From NCBI GenBank assembly GCA_964384945.1, contig CAYLMK010000007.1, positions 1-64,000 on the forward strand: DNA of 64,000 nucleotides. Direction: 5' to 3'. Below, in pieces: positions 17,698-24,430 of the stretch (the first letter of the stretch is position 1; every line of letters starts with the position of its first letter). The stretch is from S015-6 sp964384945 (GTDB lineage: Bacteria > Desulfobacterota > DSWW01). The translations under genes were made by a program, and so were the position numbers. The notes under the pieces are model-generated. The model had not been told where the DNA came from. It saw only the letters and a list, made by a program, of their open reading frames with translations, and made no database searches.

Positions 17698-18462
17698 TCA
17701 CACGTAAAGACCGCCGTTCACATGGAGGACCTGTCCGGTGATGTAGCTTGCCTCCGGCGACACGAGAAACGCCACCGCGCAGGCCACCTCTTCCGCAGAG
17801 CCCAGCCGTGCCATGGGGATGTGCTCCCGGATCTGCCCTTGGACCTTCTCCTCCAGCGAGAAAGTCATCGCGGTTTCGATGAAGCCGGGGGCCACGGCGT
17901 TCACCGTGATGCCCCGCCTGGCGTACTCGCGGGCGGCGGTCTTGGTCAGGCCCACGATGCCCGCCTTTGCGGCTGCATAGTTCGCCTGCCCGACATTGCC
18001 TGTAAACCCGACGACGGATGTGATATTGACGACGCGCCCGTAACGGTTCCTGGACATGGCCGGTATCACCTGGCGCATGCAGAAGAATGTCCCGGAGAGA
18101 TTGGTCTCGAGCACCTCCTGCCAGGCCTCGTCGCCCGTCCGAACCAGAAGCTTGTCGTTGCGCACCCCGGCGTTGTTTACCAGAATATCGATCCGGGAGG
18201 CCTCCTCGAGGATTCCCTTTACGGCCCTGGCCACGTCCCGGTTGTCTCGTATGTCCATGGGGGCCGCAACGGCCTGGCCGCCCCGGTTTCTGATTTCCGC
18301 CGCCGCCGACTCAAGGGCCTCCGCATTTCTGGAACTCAGGTAGACCCTCGCCCCATGGGCGCCGAGGACCCGCGCGATGGCCTTGCCGATGCCCCGGCTG
18401 GCCCCGGTCACCAGGCCGACCTGGCCGTCCAGCCGGCAGAAAGCAAGGCGGTTCTCATCCAC
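17698..18462 (-). CDS. fabG: 3-oxoacyl-[ACP] reductase
   Basis: A protein of 254 residues of the short-chain dehydrogenase fold. It has GLVTGASRGIGKAIAR for NADPH, the NNAG motif in ILVNNAGVRNDKLL, catalytic Ser in NITSVVGFTGN, and the YxxxK pair in NYAAAKAGIVG, with the FabG-typical end ASYITGQVLHVNGGLYV. It reduces 3-oxoacyl-ACP. plsX, fabH and fabD, which normally separate rpmF from fabG, are not present; the gap to rpmF is only 36 bases. Confidence 0.94.
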   Translation of the reverse strand: MDENRLAFCRLDGQVGLVTGASRGIGKAIARVLGAHGARVYLSSRNAEALESAAAEIRNRGGQAVAAPMDIRDNRDVARAVKGILEEASRIDILVNNAGVRNDKLLVRTGDEAWQEVLETNLSGTFFCMRQVIPAMSRNRYGRVVNITSVVGFTGNVGQANYAAAKAGIVGLTKTAAREYARRGITVNAVAPGFIETAMTFSLEEKVQGQIREHIPMARLGSAEEVACAVAFLVSPEASYITGQVLHVNGGLYV

Positions 18463-18498
18463 CTGGCAGGCTCCTTACCAAGGTTCGGCGCGGGCCTT

Positions 18499-18675
18499 TC
18501 ATTCCACCTCGATGATCGCTGTCTTCTTGTAGTATCCGCAGTGGGGGCAGATGCGATGGGGAAGCCTTGGCTCGTTGCACTGAGGGCAGGACACTACAGT
18601 CGGGGCCGTGAGCCTGTCGTGCGATCGCCTCTTGTCTCTTCGGGTCCTGGATGTCCTCTTCTTGGGAACCGGCAT
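18499..18675 (-). CDS. rpmF: 50S ribosomal protein L32
   Basis: A protein of 58 residues, translated by hand: it begins MPVPKKRTSRTRRDKRRSHD, has VVSCPQC and a second CPHC that form the L32 zinc ribbon, and ends GYYKKTAIIEVE. AAAAAGGAATTT lies just before the ATG. It is too short for a standard ORF list but unmistakable. It follows the DUF177 gene by 25 bases, the universal pairing of these two. Confidence 0.96.
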   Translation of the reverse strand: MPVPKKRTSRTRRDKRRSHDRLTAPTVVSCPQCNEPRLPHRICPHCGYYKKTAIIEVE

Positions 18676-18700
18676 AGAAATTCCTTTTTAATATAGTGAG

Positions 18701-19225
18701 TTATCTTTCTTTTACCACAAACTGCTTCAGGGAATCAAACGGTGATTTCCCGAGTCCATCCGGGCATCGGCACGTGCCGAGGTTCAAGTTTTCACCGCAC
18801 CCGACACATAGACCCCTGCACTCCTCGCGGCAAAGCGGCCGCATGGGAAGCGAGAGAAGCAGATGTTCTTCCGCAACGCCTTCGAGCGGGATGTTCTCTC
18901 CGTCGTACGCGGCAAACTCGAGATCGTCCCTGGCGAGTTCGATCTCTTTCGCCTCGACCCTGCGCTCCTCTTCCGGATGAAGGATCTGGCTGACGGATGC
19001 CTCCAAGGCCAACGGAAACGCTTCCAGGCACCGGCTGCACTCGAGGATCACGGTTGCGCGAACCACCCCCTCGATGAAGACGTCCCGTCCACGCCGCCGG
19101 ACAAAGAACCGTCCCTCGGGCGCTCTGTCGACCGAGAAGTCCTTCAGGCCGTCCCACCGGGCGCTGCCGCCGTGAAAATCGATGCGGACCCCGTCCTCCG
19201 GGATGTCGGAAAAGTGCAGCTTCAT
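18701..19225 (-). CDS. yceD: DUF177 (YceD) family protein, 23S rRNA accumulation factor
   Basis: A 174-residue protein from ATG 19225 (MKLHFSDIPEDG, the usual start of the family). The central cysteine pair is LECSRCLEAFPL, and the C-terminal signature is PLCREECRGLCVGCGENLN with CRCPD, a metal-binding type cysteine cluster. Members are always next to rpmF and take part in 23S rRNA maturation. An in-frame longer frame to 19267 has no better ribosome site. Confidence 0.88.
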   Translation of the reverse strand: MKLHFSDIPEDGVRIDFHGGSARWDGLKDFSVDRAPEGRFFVRRRGRDVFIEGVVRATVILECSRCLEAFPLALEASVSQILHPEEERRVEAKEIELARDDLEFAAYDGENIPLEGVAEEHLLLSLPMRPLCREECRGLCVGCGENLNLGTCRCPDGLGKSPFDSLKQFVVKER

Positions 19226-19266
19226 CGCCTCCAAGATCCCATGCAGGAGCCGTCTATGAGAATCCA

Positions 19267-19299
19267 ATTCTATTACATGGTTGTGCTTCCTCCTGTCAA
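19267..19299 (-). promoter_or_regulatory. Possible promoter for DUF177-rpmF-fabG operon
   Basis: A -10-like TAGAAT (19267-19272) lies on the minus strand about 40 bases before the DUF177 start. A TTGACA (19294-19299) is upstream, but the 21-base gap is too long for an ideal sigma-70 promoter, so only the -10 box is persuasive. Confidence 0.3.
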
Positions 19300-19312
19300 G
19301 CCGGCCGCTCGG

Positions 19313-19341
19313 TTGACAGCCCGCCGGCCCTCCGGGATACT
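19313..19341 (+). promoter_or_regulatory. sigma-70-type promoter for the Memo gene
   Basis: TTGACA (19313-19318) is a perfect -35 box, and GATACT (19336-19341) follows after exactly 17 bases. The predicted start is near 19348, 50 bases before the ATG at 19398. Confidence 0.6.
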
Positions 19342-19397
19342 CTTCTTGACCGGCAAGGGAGTCCGGCTCGAGAGAACCCTGGGAGGACTCGCTCCGA

Positions 19398-20201
19398 ATG
19401 TTGAGAAAGGCCGTTTATTCCGGCGATTGGTACCCGGGAGACCCTGAGCGTCTGGAGGAGGCCCTCAGGTCTTACATTGGAAGGTCCGGCGAAGAACGGC
19501 AGGCTGCCGCGGTTGTCGCGCCCCACGCGGGCTACATGTATTCGGGCGCCGTGGCCGGGGCCGTATACGGACGGGTGCGCATCCCCGACACGGTCGTGGT
19601 GCTCTGCGTGAACCATCGAGGCCTGGGGTCTCGGGCAGCGGTTCTGACCTCCGGGTCCTGGGAGACGCCGCTCGGTCCCGTCCCCATCCGGGAAGACTTG
19701 GCGATGGACCTCTTGGACAGGGTGGATCTTCTTGAGGAGGACCCCGTTGCGCATGCAAGGGAACACTCCCTGGAGTTGCAGGTGCCCTTCCTCCGATACC
19801 GCAACCCGGACGTGCGGCTCGTTCCGATTTGCCTGCAGAGGCTCGCATATGAGGAATGCGAGGTCCTGGGCCGGGGACTGGCAAAGGCCCTGCGGGACTT
19901 CCCGGCGCCCGTGCTCCTGGTGGCGAGCACGGACATGACCCATTTCGAGCCCCAGGAGAGGGCCAGCGAAAAGGACCGGCTGGCGATCGAAAGAATCCTC
20001 GAGGTCGACCCGCGGGGGCTCTACGAGACCGTAACGAAGCGCAGGATATCCATGTGCGGTTTCATCCCGGCAACGGTCGTGCTCTGCGCCTGTCGGGATC
20101 TGGGTGTCGAGAAAGGAACGCTCGTCCGATACGCCACCTCCGGGGACGTGAGCGGCGACATCTCGAGCGTTGTGGGATATGCCGGGATCTCCCTCCCGTG
20201 A
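19398..20201 (+). CDS. Memo-family protein (AmmeMemoRadiSam system protein B)
   Basis: A 267-residue protein starting MLRKAVYSGDWYPGDPERLE. It carries the metal-binding histidine pattern of Memo: APHAGYMYSG, VNHRG, HSLELQVPFLRY and STDMTHFEP, with MCGFIPATVVL near the end. Memo resembles extradiol dioxygenases and binds metal. In bacteria it is usually coded with an AMMECR1 protein and a radical SAM enzyme. Neither AMMECR1 nor the dedicated radical SAM gene is next to it; the nearest radical SAM gene is the PflX-type at 11.4 kb. The gene stands alone between its own promoter and two tRNA genes. Confidence 0.88.
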   Translation: MLRKAVYSGDWYPGDPERLEEALRSYIGRSGEERQAAAVVAPHAGYMYSGAVAGAVYGRVRIPDTVVVLCVNHRGLGSRAAVLTSGSWETPLGPVPIREDLAMDLLDRVDLLEEDPVAHAREHSLELQVPFLRYRNPDVRLVPICLQRLAYEECEVLGRGLAKALRDFPAPVLLVASTDMTHFEPQERASEKDRLAIERILEVDPRGLYETVTKRRISMCGFIPATVVLCACRDLGVEKGTLVRYATSGDVSGDISSVVGYAGISLP

Positions 20202-20227
20202 AAAAGAGCGGCATCCTCCTGCATCGC

Positions 20228-20256
20228 TTGAAAATGTTTGGACAACTCCCTATAAT
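20228..20256 (+). promoter_or_regulatory. Strong sigma-70 promoter for tRNA-Gln/tRNA-Glu
   Basis: TTGAAA (20228-20233), a 17-base spacer and a perfect TATAAT (20251-20256). The predicted start is near 20263, 46 bases before tRNA-Gln. Confidence 0.75.
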
Positions 20257-20308
20257 CCCGGGTGGCGAAAACTGCCGGGGATTCATCGGCCGGCAGCGGA
20301 CAGCCGGA

Positions 20309-20382
20309 TGGGGGATCGTCCAGCGGAAGGACTCCAGACTCTGGATCTGGCTACCTAGGTTCGAATCCTAGTCCCCCAGCCA
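20309..20382 (+). tRNA. tRNA-Gln (anticodon CTG)
   Basis: The acceptor TGGGGGA pairs with TCCCCCA, followed by G and an encoded CCA. The anticodon stem CCAGA/TCTGG encloses the loop CTCTGGA with anticodon CTG. The T arm is CTAGG/CCTAG with TTCGAAT. It is co-transcribed with the downstream tRNA-Glu. Confidence 0.95.
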
Positions 20383-20413
20383 ACAAGCAAACTACCTGCT
20401 TCGACGCTGATTC

Positions 20414-20489
20414 GGTCCCATCGTCCAGCGGCCTAGGATACTGGCCTCTCACGCCAGAGACACGGGTTCGATCCCCGTTGGGACCGCCA
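20414..20489 (+). tRNA. tRNA-Glu (anticodon CTC)
   Basis: It starts GGTCCCA and ends TGGGACCGCCA with encoded CCA. The anticodon stem CTGGC/GCCAG encloses CTCTCAC, anticodon CTC. The T arm CGGGG-type stem carries TTCGATC. It lies 31 bases after tRNA-Gln and directly before a terminator. Confidence 0.95.
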
Positions 20490-20497
20490 ATAAAAAC

Positions 20498-20527
20498 AAG
20501 GGGTTAGGCAAGCGAGCCTAACCCCTT
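20498..20527 (+). terminator. Intrinsic terminator after the tRNA pair
   Basis: A perfect 12-base-pair stem AAGGGGTTAGGC / GCCTAACCCCTT with a six-base loop AAGCGA, followed by CGTTCTTCGTTT. It lies eight bases after tRNA-Glu. The T tract is interrupted but the stem is very stable. Confidence 0.8.
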
Positions 20528-20782
20528 CGTTCTTCGTTTCGCAAAATCAAGACCTTCCTGCTTTCTCGCACTATCGATAGACATGGCGAGTCCCCTGGAC
20601 ATACGTCAGCTTCCCACGAGGCCCAACTCCCACCCTCGCTGGAATGCACGGGCCGCGTCGGCTCCGGCGCAGTCGGTCGTCCTATTGATCCTTTTCGAGA
20701 CGGAATTGTTAACGTGCTTCCGATCTGGAGATCGAGTCATCGTCCGTCCAGAGAGATGACCGACGGTTTTTCAATTTTTCCC

Positions 20783-20810
20783 TTGACTTGCCAAGGCGTA
20801 TTTGAATATT
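20783..20810 (+). promoter_or_regulatory. Probable promoter for the cysteine-rich lipoprotein; rest of the 20528-20909 gap
   Basis: TTGACT (20783-20788) and AATATT (20805-20810) are 16 bases apart, with the gene start about 100 bases on. An 8-base-pair hairpin (GACCCTCT/AGAGGGTC, 20829-20858) lies in the predicted leader. In the rest of this 380-base gap (20528-20782) I see no gene and no recognisable RNA. Confidence 0.4.
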
Positions 20811-20909
20811 GCTGTTTCGGACTCGCCGACCCTCTGCGAAGCCGGATCGAAGAGGGTCCACATGTTTCCTGTCTCTTCGGGCCTTCCGTAAGAAAGAAAG
20901 GAGTGTCCC

Positions 20910-21350
20910 ATGCTGAGAATGCTCAGATCGACGCTGGCGATTTTCCTTTGTTCGGGAACGGTCTTTGCCTTCGGGGCGGCCGGGTGCGGAGATGACGATG
21001 AGGCAGATCAGGGAATCCAGTCCTGCGAGGAAGCCGTGAACGTACTCACATCCGATACCTGCGAGCAGGCGATCGCAGGTACCGTGCCCCCGTGGATTGA
21101 GGGATGTGTGATAGGCCTCTGTGGGGGGGATCCGGCCTGTGTCGCCGAAAACTGCGTCTTCGCTTTCATTACGCTCCTGCCCCCCTCCTGCCAGGAGGCG
21201 ATCGCTTACTTTCAGCATGAAGCGGATCCAGCCTGCCGGGAGTGTTTTGGGGGGTGCACAGCGGAATTCTTTCCTTGCGTGCTGACGCCGGGTAATCCGC
21301 CGGAGGACTGCGTGAATACCGCCGGTGAATGTCTTGAGCTGTGCCCGTAG
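20910..21350 (+). CDS. Cysteine-rich lipoprotein of unknown function
   Basis: A protein of 146 residues. A hydrophobic signal ends in a lipobox-type FGAAGC, with Cys27 as the expected lipidated residue, followed by DDDEAD. The mature part has 14 further cysteines in pairs and small loops (GDPACVAENC, ADPACRECFGGC, GECLELC), which suggests several disulfides and an oxidising, extracytoplasmic location. AAAGGAG lies eight bases before the ATG. I do not recognise a family. It runs against the TPR gene on the other strand with a 3-base gap and has its own promoter. Confidence 0.8.
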   Translation: MLRMLRSTLAIFLCSGTVFAFGAAGCGDDDEADQGIQSCEEAVNVLTSDTCEQAIAGTVPPWIEGCVIGLCGGDPACVAENCVFAFITLLPPSCQEAIAYFQHEADPACRECFGGCTAEFFPCVLTPGNPPEDCVNTAGECLELCP

Positions 21351-21353
21351 TTC

Positions 21354-22733
21354 TCAGGAGTTGGATGCCTGCATGATCTCCTGAATCTGCTGCTCCGTGT
21401 CCCGGTATTCGCTGTCTTCCTCTCGGATTTCCTGGAAGATCCGGAGGGCCTCTTCGTGCTGACCCGCCGCGCGAAGGGTCAGGGCTTGCTCGTAGCGTAC
21501 TCCGCGCCGCTGGTCCTCATCGAGGCCCTCGGTCCGGAGGACCTTCTCGTAGCAATCCAGGGCGAGGTCCGTACGCTCCAGGTCCCGGGCGCAGCTGCCC
21601 ATGAGGTAATAGACGTCATACTGAAGGGCCGGGTCGCCGGAGGCGATCTGAAGCTCTTCCATCGCCTCTTCGTACAGGCCCATCTCGTGGTAGGCCACGC
21701 CCAGATTGTAGTGGGTCTCATAGTCGTCTTTGGCGACCTGCCCTTGGATTCCCTGCTTGAAGTTGTCAAAGAGATCCTGGAACTCGAGCCGTTCGAGCGG
21801 AGAGGTCTCCGGGGCGCCGGGGTCTGCCTGCCCGGGACGCCCGGCCGCAGCGTGTGCGCGATCCTGGAGGGATTTCTTCTTGAGCAGGTCGTAGATGTTG
21901 GCCTCCATCTTGACCTTGACCTGCGTTCCCGTCGAATCCGCGGTGGGCCTCGGGCGCTCGTCCAGAGACCCCCCGGAAGCGCCGCTCAAACCCGACGCCT
22001 CCCGGAATTGCTGCAGGAAGGACTCCTTCTGCTTCAGCATGTTCTGCTTTGCGTACAGGTCCTCGAGGCGTCGGATCGATTCCTGCAACTCGACGCGTTG
22101 CCCGGCCGACAGAAGGAGCGCGAGGAGAATCTCGTGCCCCTCGCACACATCCGGCCAGAAGGAGATCATCCAGCGGGCCAGGGACAGGGCGGCTCCCAGG
22201 GACTTCTCCTCGGCGCCCATCTCCTTTGCGACCTGGCAGAGGCGCTCGTACGGATCGGCGTAGGGCGCGCCGTGCTCCGGAAAGATCGCCTCGAAAATGC
22301 GGACCTTCTGCTTGGTTTCCTTCAATGGAAGATGGGAAATCTCCTGGAAGATCTCCCAAAGCTTCTCCTGCTTCTCCTCGGCGCGGAGGGTCTTCGCCAG
22401 GCCTTCGTAATAGGGATAGGCGTCTGCATAGAGGCCGTACTGGTAGGAGATCTGAGCGGCCCTCCGCATGGCCGCGGTCGAGTGCGGCTGCACCTTGAGG
22501 ATCTGTTTGTACAGGGCGATGGATTTGAGGTGAAACCCCGCCTTGGCGAAGACCTCGGCGGTGGCGCTGTACTGCTCGACCGCCTGCGCGATCTTGCCCT
22601 GTTTGGCGTAAAGGTCACCGAGCTTCAGCCTGCTGCGGGTGTCCTTGGGATTCTTCTCGATGAGATCCTCGTATTCTTTCCGGATCTTCTCCCATTTCCT
22701 GCGCTGCACCAGACCCTGTAGCTTCTTGATCAT
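21354..22733 (-). CDS. Large tetratricopeptide repeat protein
   Basis: A 459-residue cytoplasmic protein without signal peptide. The N-terminal half contains TPR-like units (DTRSRLKLGDLYAKQGKIAQ, FHLKSIALYKQILKVQPHST). A linker around residues 255-320 is rich in Gly, Pro and charged residues, and a C-terminal TPR array begins at DYETHYNLGVAYHEMGLYEE and continues with LALDCYEKVL and RYEQALTLRAAGQHEEALRI. Proteins of this layout accompany pilus or motility genes in delta-proteobacteria, but the interaction partner is unknown. It follows aroQ in the same direction after 87 bases. Confidence 0.85.
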   Translation of the reverse strand: MIKKLQGLVQRRKWEKIRKEYEDLIEKNPKDTRSRLKLGDLYAKQGKIAQAVEQYSATAEVFAKAGFHLKSIALYKQILKVQPHSTAAMRRAAQISYQYGLYADAYPYYEGLAKTLRAEEKQEKLWEIFQEISHLPLKETKQKVRIFEAIFPEHGAPYADPYERLCQVAKEMGAEEKSLGAALSLARWMISFWPDVCEGHEILLALLLSAGQRVELQESIRRLEDLYAKQNMLKQKESFLQQFREASGLSGASGGSLDERPRPTADSTGTQVKVKMEANIYDLLKKKSLQDRAHAAAGRPGQADPGAPETSPLERLEFQDLFDNFKQGIQGQVAKDDYETHYNLGVAYHEMGLYEEAMEELQIASGDPALQYDVYYLMGSCARDLERTDLALDCYEKVLRTEGLDEDQRRGVRYEQALTLRAAGQHEEALRIFQEIREEDSEYRDTEQQIQEIMQASNS

Positions 22734-22820
22734 GGACCCGACCTTTTCCTGAAGCTTCCCTCCTGCGTCCGGGACTTCAGGTCGAATGGTTGCTTCCTCG
22801 TCTTCGCCCGGAGAGGTTCG

Positions 22821-23273
22821 TCATCGCGGCCGTCCCTCCCCCTGAAGCCTTCGCACGAGTCCCTCGAGCCCCAGCAAGTAACTTTCCGCCCCGAATCCGC
22901 TGACGACCCCGATTGCGATGTCCGAGAGGTAGGATGTCCGCCGAAAAGGCTCGCGTGCGTGAATGTTCGACAGATGCACCTCTGCAAAAGGGATGGCTGC
23001 GGCGAGGAGTGCGTCTCGTAGGGCGATGCTGGTGTGTGTGTATGCCGCGGGATTGATGACGATGCCGTCGATCTTCCCGGCGGCCGCATGAATGCGATCG
23101 ATCAGATCGGACTCGGAGTTCGTCTGATGGATGCCCTGAATCTCCACGCCGAGGCCTTTCGCGCGGTCCCGCAGGGCCGCGTTGATCGCATCCAGCGTTG
23201 CCTGCCCGTAGATCGTGGTTTCCCGGGATCCCAGGAGATTCAGATTCGGCCCGTGCAGGATCAGGATTTTCAT
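22821..23273 (-). CDS. aroQ: 3-dehydroquinate dehydratase, type II
   Basis: A protein of 150 residues, the normal type II length. Motifs are ILHGPNLNLLGSRETTIYG with the catalytic Tyr in the flexible lid, HQTNSESDLIDRIH, GIVINPAAYTHTSIALRDAL and FAEVHLSNIHAREPFR with the catalytic His. It dehydrates 3-dehydroquinate in the shikimate pathway. It lies 3 bases after a TPR gene in the same transcript. Confidence 0.96.
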   Translation of the reverse strand: MKILILHGPNLNLLGSRETTIYGQATLDAINAALRDRAKGLGVEIQGIHQTNSESDLIDRIHAAAGKIDGIVINPAAYTHTSIALRDALLAAAIPFAEVHLSNIHAREPFRRTSYLSDIAIGVVSGFGAESYLLGLEGLVRRLQGEGRPR

Positions 23274-23276
23274 CTC

Positions 23277-24032
23277 TCACGGCCTTCCCGAGTCGATCCG
23301 TCGGCATTCGTTCGTCTGCGCACCGGGCGCAAGGTCCTCCGGGTGCCTGTCTCTCTCCGGGGCCCGCCCCCGCTGCAGAATGCGTTGCTTCAGTTCGGCG
23401 AGTCGTCTGTGAAAGGCGGGGTTTCCGGGCTCCTGCATGCAGAGCTTCCTGTAAATCTCGAAGGCCTTCTCGTGGTATCCCTGCGACGCGTAAATATCGG
23501 CCAGGGTCTGCGTCACGATCTCTCCCGGACGCTTGCCCTCTGGGTCCGTTTTCACTTCCGAGCCCGGCTGCATGCTGAGCGTCTCCCAGCACCTTCTCGC
23601 CCTCTCGTCCGACGAATCCACGGAGAGGATTCTGTGCACGGTCTTTTCGAGGTTGTCCCGGTCCCCTTTTCTCTCGTACAGGGTCAGCAGAAGCCCTTGT
23701 GCGAGGCGGTTGTCGGGCGCCGCGTCGACCACCCTTTCGAGTTCCCTGACCGCTCTGTCCGTCTCGCCCTTGTCCACGTATGCCCTGGCCAATGCGACCC
23801 GGCCGCTGACGAATTCCGGGTGGTGGTACAGGCCCTTTCTGCAGACGGCGATCGCCTGATCCAACAGGCTCCTCTTCCTGTATGCCTCTGCAAGCGCGGC
23901 GAAAACAAGTGAGGAAGACTCGCGCGCAAGAATCTCCCGGTACCGAGCGATCTCCTCGTCTTCCTCCGTTGCCTCCGGATTCACCGGAGAGGCGCCCTTC
24001 CCGGCTCTCCCTCTTTTGTCCTTATCGGCCAT
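23277..24032 (-). CDS. Tetratricopeptide repeat protein
   Basis: A 251-residue protein from ATG 24032 (MADKDKRGRAGKGAS), with AAAGGAG nine bases upstream; a longer frame to 24230 would include the sigma-54 promoter of pilY1 on the other strand. TPR helices include SLVFAALAEAYRKRSLLDQA, VSGRVALARAYVDKGETDRA and TLADIYASQGYHEKAFEIYR. The basic start and highly charged tail suggest a cytoplasmic scaffold. It leads the TPR-aroQ-TPR transcript, divergent from pilY1. Confidence 0.85.
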   Translation of the reverse strand: MADKDKRGRAGKGASPVNPEATEEDEEIARYREILARESSSLVFAALAEAYRKRSLLDQAIAVCRKGLYHHPEFVSGRVALARAYVDKGETDRAVRELERVVDAAPDNRLAQGLLLTLYERKGDRDNLEKTVHRILSVDSSDERARRCWETLSMQPGSEVKTDPEGKRPGEIVTQTLADIYASQGYHEKAFEIYRKLCMQEPGNPAFHRRLAELKQRILQRGRAPERDRHPEDLAPGAQTNECRRIDSGRP

Positions 24033-24165
24033 TCGGGCCGTCTCCTTTACCTTTTCAAGGCCCTGGGGCCCTTCCGCTCGACCTGCAGGTCCGCCGGCTG
24101 TGTGCACCCGCGAAAACGGCGGGATCGCCACGTCCCGAGGTTCCTCTCCGCGGGGCTGCATCCTG

Positions 24166-24180
24166 TGGCACACATCTTGC
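24166..24180 (+). promoter_or_regulatory. sigma-54 promoter of the pilY1 operon; gap 24033-24430
   Basis: TGGCAC-ACATC-TTGC matches the sigma-54 -24/-12 consensus at every conserved position. The predicted start is near 24192, giving a leader of about 240 bases to the pilY1 ATG. In the leader I see a GGGAA/TTCCC hairpin near 24269-24285 and an AT-rich stretch (24301-24360), but no riboswitch that I can name. Confidence 0.8.
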
Positions 24181-24430
24181 CATATCTCCACTGGCGTGCA
24201 TGGGACCGGGGAAACCACCCTACCATGCAAGGCAGGAAGCGCACAATGCCGGTGTGAGGAAAGGCTTGGGAACGGCCAGGCTTCCCGGCTTCATCCATTA
24301 CATCAGGAAAACATAATAAGACATTGAATCAGAAAAATAAAGTCGAAAGGAGAAAGAGTCCTTGTTCTCACGGCAGGGTTTCCTAGCATCCCGGGACAAC
24401 ACCTCATCCAGAACGAGGAAAGCTTCCGCC

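Noticed and set aside
20709..21218. 169-residue minus-strand frame opposite the cysteine-rich lipoprotein
   Set aside because: No recognisable motif, no ribosome site, and the opposite strand has a signal peptide, lipobox and good start.
24192..24430. Riboswitch (c-di-GMP type) in the long pilY1 leader
   Set aside because: I looked for the GEMM core (GACGCAAAGCC-like) in this leader and in those of pilA and pilM and did not find it; only simple hairpins are seen.
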